Shown here: positions 57,723-64,000 of the stretch, piece by piece
How the letters are laid out: each line of letters begins with the position of its first letter
Position numbering within the stretch: position 1 is the stretch's first letter
From: Ostrinia nubilalis
Lineage: Eukaryota; Arthropoda; Insecta; Lepidoptera; Crambidae
Assembly (NCBI RefSeq): GCF_963855985.1
Contig: NC_087111.1
Location: 3,849,001 to 3,913,000 of the forward strand
Reading direction: 5' to 3'
DNA length: 64,000 nt
Notes under the pieces: generated by a model
Told to the model about the DNA's origin: nothing
The model's input: the letters and a program-made list of their open reading frames with translations, nothing else
The model's database searches: none
Made by a program: the position numbers and the translations under genes

Positions 57723-58567
57723 GATAAAATATTTAGTAACCACCTCAGACTGAGTGAAAGTGTATTCCAGTAGCATAATAATATGATTTGCAGGTCACGC
57801 ATCTGTTATTGTCACCCAAGTCCCAAATAGATGGAGGAAAAGTGAAAGCATCTGTCACAGCTAATTTGTACACTAACAACGTAATAAGTTACGATACAGT
57901 GGAAACTGTCACTTATCCATAATCATTATTGTGGGTAATGATACACTGCGATGAGTAATTTTTGGTTTTCTTTTTCGAAATCTGTCGGATTCACGAACTT
58001 TTTTGTCTGTGATCGTTATTCGTTTGAGCTGTGTCATAATTTGGTGACTGTCAAATGTTTTTGTTCAATTTGGAAGTTAAAGCACAGAATAATAATAAGT
58101 ACCTACTACGTACAGAAGTTTTACTTCGCGAAAGTATTTAAAAAAATGTATGCTCAATGTCATTAACAATATGGTGTAATTTAGGCTGTCTCAAGAGTCA
58201 AGCACCATTTTGTTGACAAACAAAAAAATTAAAAAAGTACATTCTGTGTTTTTATTATTATTTAGGCAGTTAAATACTGCACAGTATTTAGTACACCATT
58301 TTCTTTATTTTCTTCCATCATACACAAGAATACGCGTGCGTGAGTCAATGCTCGCTCGTATGTGAGTCCTTTTCGAATAGTATCCTGTAGGTGGGCCATC
58401 GTACGTGTTTTGTTTTCGATGTAAACTCGCGGGGATGAACAGGCCTGGTTATAGATCTAGTGCTCCACTCAGTCAGTGCCTGAAGTACGGGAGCGGCACG
58501 GGAGGGTGTTTTTGAAACGTCAACGAGACTTCAGTTTCACTTTTCAGATTTGTATGTTCTAACATAA
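57723..58567. other. Unassigned stretch
   Basis: No feature recognised; short chance frames only. Confidence 0.45.
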
Positions 58568-58755
58568 TACACATAATTTTCAGAAAAGTTCTCAAGTGGC
58601 GACCACGGGCTTGAAGACGTAGCGTGGGCAGGCCTCCTACTAGGTGGACCGACGATCTGGTGAAGGTCGCGGGAGGTGCCTGAATGCGAGCGGGCGCAGG
58701 ATCGGTCTTTGTGGACAGCAGTGGACGTCTTTCGGCTGAAACGAACGAACGATAG
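58568..58755 (+). mobile_element. RTE-A 3' end with a small deletion
   Basis: AGTTCTCAAGTGGCGACCAC, GGTGGACCGACGATCTGGTG, GGATCGGTCTTTGTGGA then directly CAGCAGTGGACGTCTTTCGG; the AAATCCTTGGGGGAGGCC part is deleted. Tail GAAACGAACGAACGA. Confidence 0.8.
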
Positions 58756-59125
58756 GTAAGCAGAGATTATTTCGTTTATTAAATTGCATAGATTTTAGAG
58801 AACCGTCTACGAAATAAAAAAGCAAAACAGACTCCCGGAGAAATGGTCATGAGAGCAAAGGTTAATTGGATCTTTGTAAAACGGAGTAACTTGTACATTA
58901 ATTCTCGGACTTAACACAAGGGCACAAGGTCTAAAATACGGTGACTTATTAAGCGCTACCCTACGAAGCTTAAGAAGAATGTAAAACAAGATAACGTGAT
59001 AAGCCTAATTCACTTTTACAGAGAGAACCTTGTTTTAATCGATTACAGTTCCCTCAGAATCTTCACATGCCAAACGAAACTAAGAACAGGATATTACAAT
59101 TCCAACATTTAATTCTTACTTATTT
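58756..59125. other. Unassigned stretch
   Basis: No feature recognised. Confidence 0.4.
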
Positions 59126-59127
59126 AA

Positions 59128-59206
59128 GGCTGAGTTGCACCACCTAACTTAAAAGTTTGACAGATTTTTGACGTTTGTTAAAGCCAAAGTATGGTGCAAC
59201 CCAGCC
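59128..59206. repeat. MITE, GGCTGRGTTGCACC family, copy 4 (internally deleted)
   Basis: GGCTGAGTTGCACCACCTAA and AAAGTATGGTGCAACCCAGC; at about 80 bp it lacks the ACCGGT part of the other copies. Confidence 0.75.
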
Positions 59207-59349
59207 TTAGTTTTAAATTGTCTCTAGACTATATTTTAAAGACATTCGTTATAGATCGATAGCTAAAATGGAAACCGTATGTTATCACCACATCAGATTT
59301 ACGTTTTAGACCAATCTGGAATTTGTTAGGGAAGGCCTATAATAATCAA

Positions 59350-59566
59350 CAGTGGACCAAATGACGTCCATTGCTGGACAAAGGCCTCTTCCAGGGTTTT
59401 CCACAAAGACCGGTCCTGCGCCGCCCACATCCAGGCATCTCCCGCGATTTTCACCAGAACGTCGGTCCACCTAGTGGGAGGCCTGCCCACACTACGTCTT
59501 CCAGCTCGTGGTCGCCACTGGAGAGCTTTCTGCCCCTGCGAACTATGTGCCCCGTCCACTGCCACA
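59350..59566 (-). mobile_element. RTE-A 3' end with open C-terminal frame
   Basis: The minus strand reads GRRSVGRPPTRWTDVLVKI, AGDAWMWAAQDRSLWKTLEE and AFVQQWTSFG without a break, the same C-terminus as at 255-490. Confidence 0.8.
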
Positions 59567-59609
59567 AGGCAGGTATTTGACTGCAATCGCACCTGGTGTT
59601 AAATGAAAT
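59567..59609 (-). repeat. CACCAGGTGCGATTG repeat, reversed fragment
   Basis: AAGGCAGGTATTTGACTGCA then ATCGCACCTGGTGTTAAAT, directly abutting the RTE-A fragment. Confidence 0.65.
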
Positions 59610-59641
59610 CTTCACCAGATCGTTATAAATAAATAATCAGA

Positions 59642-59779
59642 GGTGGAATTGTGTAAAGCAATCGTTATCATTTGACAGTTCATAACGTACGATTATTCTG
59701 TCAAACGCTTTGTTTAACTGACTTTATCGTACGTTATGAACTGTCAAATGATTACGATTGCTTTACACAATATTCCACC
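59642..59779. repeat. Long hairpin, about 53 bp arms
   Basis: GGTGGAATTGTGTAAAGCAA and TTTGACAGTTCATAACGTAC at the left pair with GTACGTTATGAACTGTCAAA and TTGCTTTACACAATATTCCA at the right; one or two small indels. Confidence 0.85.
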
Positions 59780-59798
59780 GAAATCGAAATTCTATTTA

Positions 59799-60019
59799 GT
59801 CCGTCAGACAGATAATAAAAAAATGTTGGACACATATTTTTTATTTTTTTCATAATCGAATAATTACAGTATTATATTGAGTTGAAATGTCGCGTGACGT
59901 CACTTTTGAATAAAAAATCTACTCAAGCGTGACATAACCCGCCATTTCAACTCGATGTAGCACTGTTATTATTTAATTATGAAACTAGTATTTTCTAATT
60001 AGGTATCTGTCTGACGGAC
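59799..60019. mobile_element. Foldback MITE, GTCCGTCAGACAGAT ends
   Basis: GTCCGTCAGACAGAT pairs with ATCTGTCTGACGGAC. Arms continue as worn repeats around TTGAGTTGAAATG / CATTTCAACTCGA. Confidence 0.8.
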
Positions 60020-60567
60020 AAATAATTGAAATTTTGTCATCTAGCCTATTACGAGATCAAATAATTTATGTTCTTCAAATATAGAGTTTCATCTTCAACC
60101 ATCTTTCGAATAATAAAGCTATGTATTACGCCTTCATATAATTTTATGGTTCTACAAACGCCGGCGCACGTGATAGGAATATTACGAGGGGGCCGTAATG
60201 GGATTTATTGTAAGTGGTTTGGGGTTGGGCTGGACGGATTTGAAGATGGTTCTGGAGTTTAATTAATTATCCACTCCTTTACAATATGGGTTAAATTTGT
60301 AAAGGGAAGTTGCTTGGCTTTGGAAGACAGGATTTGTTAATGAAGTAAATTGGCAAAACTGTAACCTCTAACTTTTGTAAGCAGAGTTTCTATTCTAAGC
60401 GATAAATGTCCTGATGTAGGTACCTAATATTTTTAGATCACAAATACTGGATCTCTAAATCTCATGTTTAGCTCTATTTAATTTAGAATTCAATGTAACT
60501 ATGTATGTAATTAATTACCTACAACGTGACGCAATGAAATTAATTATGAATTTACCTACTATATTTT
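60020..60567. other. Unassigned stretch
   Basis: No feature recognised. Confidence 0.4.
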
Positions 60568-60640
60568 ATCATTGGGGGAGGCCTATAATGTTCAGTAGTG
60601 GACATCCTATGATTGAAATGATGATGGTGATGATGATGTT
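60568..60640 (+). mobile_element. RTE-B 3' terminal fragment
   Basis: ATTGGGGGAGGCCTATAATG, TTCAGTAGTGGACATCC and GATTGAAATGATGATGGTGA. Confidence 0.75.
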
Positions 60641-60820
60641 TCCTGCGGAATTCAAACCCACTGATTGACTTTCGATAAGGAAAAGATCACTGCACTTAAT
60701 ATTTGTTTCTCAATTACCTACATAATTATCTTATCTCTTATCAGATACTATGACATAGATCACTTTTGCGCTTTTTGATAACATTTCCTGAATTGCTTCC
60801 TCCCAAGCCTTAAATACCCA

Positions 60821-60916
60821 TACCATTAATCCCTAATTTTTAAGTGACCCCTATGAAAACAAAATTACTGTAATGTGTTACCATAGGGGTCACTTAAACA
60901 TTAGGGATTGATGGTA
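60821..60916. repeat. Hairpin, about 34 bp arms
   Basis: TACCATTAATCCCTAATTTT and AAGTGACCCCTATG pair with CATAGGGGTCACTT and AACATTAGGGATTGATGGTA. Confidence 0.85.
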
Positions 60917-60975
60917 AAAACGGGCATAAGTTTCCTTAAATTTCTAGTCCCCTTTCCTACTTTAAGCTGTTTGCC

Positions 60976-61020
60976 TTTTTTTTATCCACAACGAGGAAGC
61001 TCTTAGCTATCTCACCTAAT
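60976..61020 (-). repeat. Reversed copy of the repeat at 24541
   Basis: TTTTTATCCACAACGAGGAA then GCTCTTAGCTATCTCACCTA. Confidence 0.55.
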
Positions 61021-61055
61021 ATTTATGTCGCATAATTAAAGACCTACCTCATTAC

Positions 61056-61150
61056 ATCATCATCATCATCATTTCAGCCACAGGACGTCCACTGCTGAAC
61101 ATAGGCCTCCCCCAATGACTTCCACATCGCACGGTTGGTAGTGGCCTGAC
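61056..61150 (-). mobile_element. RTE-B 3' end
   Basis: CATCATCATCATCATTTCAG, GACGTCCACTGCTGAACATA, CGCACGGTTGGTAGTGGCCT. Confidence 0.8.
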
Positions 61151-61396
61151 AAAAATTGTCTATATTAACCATATTCTTCATGAATAAATACTCATACACT
61201 CATCTCATTAACTTCGTCCCTAGCAGGGTTCGAACCGCAACCGCGGTCGCTGTAGTCAAGGGGAAGCATGTTTTATTCAAAAGGTTTAATTCAGAGAATT
61301 TGCTTTCGGAAAGTGAAGTGTTATGTATGAACAGAAGCACATTAAGCTAAACACCTTAAGTGGTAGTAATTAAGAGTGATTTTGTGTTTTTTATAT

Positions 61397-61536
61397 CGGC
61401 CGTTTGGTGTAGTGGTTCGAAACGGACTACTATTCCTGAGGTTGCGGGTTCGATTCCCGCACAGTACAAACATTTGTGTGCATGAACATATTTGTTTGTA
61501 TTGGACTGGGTGTTTTCTATGTATAATATGTATGTA
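61397..61536 (+). repeat. tRNA-derived SINE with intact polymerase III boxes
   Basis: Box A TGGTGTAGTGG at 61405-61415 and perfect box B GGTTCGATTCC at 61447-61457. The 3' body is GTACAAACATTTGTGTGCAT and ATTGGACTGGGTGTTTTCTA, ending in a TATGTA tail. No acceptor stem closes, so it is not a tRNA gene. A Helitron starts at its last base. Confidence 0.8.
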
Positions 61537-61888
61537 CTAGCGGCCACCCGCGACTTCGTACGCGTGGATCCCGTTTTACCCCCTTCATCTATCTTACGCG
61601 GTTTAGATTTTTTCAAACAAATGTTTTTTCCCGCTAACTCCCGTTCCCGTGGGAATTTCGGGAATTCCTTGTTGTAAATAAGCTTTAAGTTTACTAAGGT
61701 ACCTACATGCCAAATTTCAAGCGTCTAACTTAAGCGGTTTAGATTTTTCATACAAAAGGATTTTCCTCGCTAATGACTGTTCCCGTGGGAATTCCTAAGT
61801 ATACTATAACCTGCCCAGGAGTATGAAGAATAATTGTACCAAGTTTCGTTAAAATCCATCTAGTAGTTTTTGTTTCTATAAGGAACAT

Positions 61889-61933
<45 letters not shown>

Positions 61934-61968
61934 AATTTTACTGATTGCATTTTTGGCATCAGTATCGA
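61537..61968 (-). mobile_element. Helitron-like element with (GACA)n
   Basis: Minus strand: starts TCGATACTGATGCCAAAAAT after an A, contains a TCTG microsatellite (about 61887-61930), ends ACGAAGTCGCGGGTGGCCGC then TAG before T. Same family as 19076-19280. Confidence 0.75.
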
Positions 61969-62220
61969 TCACTAATCACCCCCTGATAGTTATTTTGAAA
62001 ATATATTTCATGTACAGAATTGACCTCTCTACAGATTTATTATAAGTAGGTACCAATAGAAGATTTACAAAAAAAAAGTATTTATGTATGTTTATATCCG
62101 TTGTCTAGTACCCATATTACAAGCTTTGCTTAGTTTGTGGCTAGAAGCGCATTGTAAATTGTCCAAGGATAGGTATTTATTTATTTATATCTCTTTTTGA
62201 CTTTTCCATATGCGTATTTT
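61969..62220. other. Unassigned stretch
   Basis: No feature recognised. Confidence 0.4.
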
Positions 62221-62262
62221 TACCCGACTGCGCCAGAAGGAGGGTTATTGAAGAAATGAATC
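62221..62262. repeat. Short lepidopteran repeat fragment
   Basis: TACCCGACTGCGCCAGAAGG then AGGGTTATTGAAG resembles a repeat common in moths; identified from memory of such sequences. Confidence 0.4.
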
Positions 62263-62277
62263 CATAATCTCCATCGT

Positions 62278-62310
62278 TCGTTTCAGCCAAATGACGTCAA
62301 CTGCTGGACT
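62278..62310 (-). mobile_element. RTE-A terminal fragment
   Basis: GTTCGTTTCAGCCAAATGAC then GTCAACTGCTGGAC, only about 33 bp. Confidence 0.6.
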
Positions 62311-62543
62311 GTTTTTATTCAGTACCTGCTTTGTGCTGAATAAAAACAATCGAATTGAGAAACTCCTCTTTTTGCTGAAGTTGGTTCAAAATATACTTCT
62401 TGATTTGTAAGTACTAATTTCTATTCTATACGAATAAAGATAATTATTTTGTTTTTTTTTTTACTTTTGATTTTCTTCTACCTAACCCCTTATCGGGTTA
62501 CGTGGGGTCTGCTTTCCCAACTATGCGATGCTATTTGATCTTA

Positions 62544-62923
62544 GGCAGAACAGACGGTGAAACGCAACTGCAACGAAACTGCAACTTTCTGATGATTCTG
62601 TGTGCTTACCATGAGTTTACGTTAGGTGAGCTTGCTAGCGAATACGTCAAAAAATTCTATGAAGATTTTATTTCTTGAAAGTAGCCGCTAGGGGCGCTGC
62701 ACAATATGTCATACATTTAAATGTCATTTTTTTACGCAGTCGCTAGCGAGCACACCTAACGTAAACTCATGGTAAGCACACTGATGAATGAAACTGAAAC
62801 TGAAAGTTTCAAACTGGTCGCGTCATGTGTGGTCTCTCAACGAACGCTATGGCACAAACTTAGATGCAACTCAAAAGTAACTAGTTAGCAGTTGCAGTTG
62901 CGTTTCACCGTCTGTTCTGGGCC
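62544..62923. mobile_element. Harbinger-like MITE, GGCCCAGAACAGACGG family, copy 3
   Basis: GGCAGAACAGACGGTGAAAC at the left (two bases lost) and TTTCACCGTCTGTTCTGGGC at the right; TTA at 62541-62543 and 62924-62926. It is split by the element at 62601-62780. Confidence 0.9.
62601..62780. mobile_element. 180 bp nested MITE, TGTGCTTACCATGAG ends, CTG duplication
   Basis: TGTGCTTACCATGAGTTTAC and GTTAGGTG pair with CACCTAAC and GTAAACTCATGGTAAGCACA; GCTAGCGA/TCGCTAGC lies inside. CTG at 62598-62600 and 62781-62783 occurs once in the empty site of the paralogue at 41644-41837. Confidence 0.9.
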
Positions 62924-62926
62924 TTA

Positions 62927-63831
62927 AACGTCTGTGAACTAAAAAATACTAGCTATGAAAATATGTACAGCATTTGGATAAATCTAGCTTACAGGCTTTT
63001 TCTCTGCCACTGGTTTCGCTACAAAGTACCTAATTAGGGCGCGCGTTCTTTGCCAAAAATTCAGCTGTTTTTTAAATTTGGGTCACGTTTTTTAGCATCT
63101 GAGCCTATGTAGTATATTTAATAGCCTCCCCAAACACTGTGGCTTCTTATTTGGTTGTATTAAGGGTGTTATTGCTACAAAAATGTCGAGTAAATGTTAA
63201 AACGATCAAACATAAAGGCCAGTTGTGTTTGACATGACTCAATTACAATGGACTAACATGATATAACTTCTGAGGTAAGGAATTATTTATCTTTGAAATA
63301 ATTAGTTTGATTCAACCATTCTGTATCTTGAGAATCTAACAAAAAAAATTGAGCAAAAATGTGCAACTTCTACCTACAAGGCAAAGGTGGTATTGGCTGA
63401 CAGTTTAAAACGACGTTCAACATAAAGATCCTTGTTTTGTCCAGTTTCAGAGAACACCTTTTATCTTAGTATCGAGTGTATATCCACGAATCTAACAGCT
63501 ACAAAACTGCAGACGAAAACCATCCTTTTGCCAACCACAATACGAACGAGGCCACATATCTTGCTGTGAAAACAAATGTGCGGTACATTCTCGGTCTCTT
63601 TACAAATAGTGTTTGGGAAGAACTGAAAATAATAGAGTATCGTCTGTCCCTCACTATTTGTCCCCCACTGGCATCGGACATTGGGAAAAAAAGTTAGTCC
63701 AACTAAACATTTCTCCAATATTCGTCCCAAAGAGAGAAAAGAGCTGAAAAAGCTCGTGGAGCCAGTTTTACGATATGTTGTATAGTTTAGAAATAATAGA
63801 AAGAAAGATTGAAACATTTATTACGGCAGAA
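62927..63831. other. Unassigned stretch with a coding-like frame at 63470-63697
   Basis: The frame reads YIHESNSYKTADENHPFANH and SVWEELKIIEYRLSLTI before TAG. An acceptor-like TTTTATCTTAG precedes it. The opposite strand is also open (118 codons). No family recognised, so exon status is a weak guess. Confidence 0.3.
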
Positions 63832-64000
63832 AGCTCTCGAGTGGCGACCACGAGCTGGAAGACGTAGCGCGGGCTGGGCAGGCCTCCTACTAGGTGGACC
63901 GACGATCTGGTAAAGGTCGCGGGAAGAGCCTGGATGTGGGCAGCGCAGGACCGTTCATTATGGAAAACCTTGGGAGAGGCCTTTGTCCAGTAGTGGACGT
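63832..64000 (+). mobile_element. RTE-A 3' end cut by the window edge
   Basis: GCTCTCGAGTGGCGACCACG, GGTGGACCGACGATCTGGTA, AAACCTTGGGAGAGGCCTTT, GTCCAGTAGTGGACGT; the tail should follow outside the window. GGGCTGGGCAGG carries a small internal duplication. Confidence 0.85.

Noticed and set aside
61397..61475. A tRNA gene, given good box A and box B
   Set aside because: No closing acceptor stem, and a shared SINE body follows (also at 31557).
61887..61930. (GACA)n as a cysteine-rich repeat protein (CLSVCLSV)
   Set aside because: A microsatellite inside a Helitron-like element; translation is meaningless.
1..64000. CRISPR array, bacterial operons or Shine-Dalgarno sites
   Set aside because: No regularly spaced repeats and no dense coding; the content is clearly that of an insect nuclear genome.

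Overview
The window looks like non-coding nuclear DNA of a moth or butterfly (Lepidoptera). It is AT-rich and I find no complete host gene. It is crowded with decayed transposons of types common in lepidopteran genomes: RTE-like non-LTR 3' ends with (ATG)n or GAACGAACG tails, short Helitron-like elements ending in CTAG, TA- and TTA/TAA-flanked MITEs, tRNA-derived SINEs, and repeats beginning GGTTCCGTAC. These assignments come from reading the sequence and from family knowledge; no database search was run.

Layout. 1-6.5 kb: stacked RTE 3' ends, an element made of three diverged units, a 1.9 kb foldback, a SINE and small MITEs. 6.5-16.5 kb: sparse fragments, an RTE coding remnant at 11.7 kb, several MITEs, and at 15.83 kb a short reading frame that looks like the start of a THAP zinc finger. 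16.5-24.5 kb: mostly unassigned AT-rich DNA with a GC-rich hairpin element (17.2 kb), two Helitron-like insertions and a 0.93 kb terminal-inverted-repeat element (19.7 kb). 24.9-27.6 kb: two TTAA-flanked piggyBac-like non-autonomous elements side by side. 27.95-29.55 kb: a possible minus-strand first exon, then a decayed acidic reading frame. 30-46 kb: RTE ends with intact target-site duplications, MITEs, Helitrons and long unassigned stretches. 46.5-49 kb: a 2.5 kb foldback with a nearly identical 448 bp tandem duplication. 49-57.7 kb: a hAT-like element, a three-level nest (RTE-B interrupted by a 2.29 kb DNA element that itself holds an RTE-A remnant), and a truncated non-LTR element with RNase H. 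57.7-64 kb: more RTE ends, hairpins, a SINE abutting a Helitron, a MITE nested in another MITE, and an RTE end cut by the window edge.

Nothing here forms an operon or pathway. The only possible host coding pieces are two short candidate first exons (15826-15906 plus, 27950-27975 minus), both unproven. The most notable objects are the 2.29 kb element with 30 bp terminal inverted repeats and many GCAGTAA-type internal repeats (52811-55096), the two giant foldbacks, and the TTAA pair.
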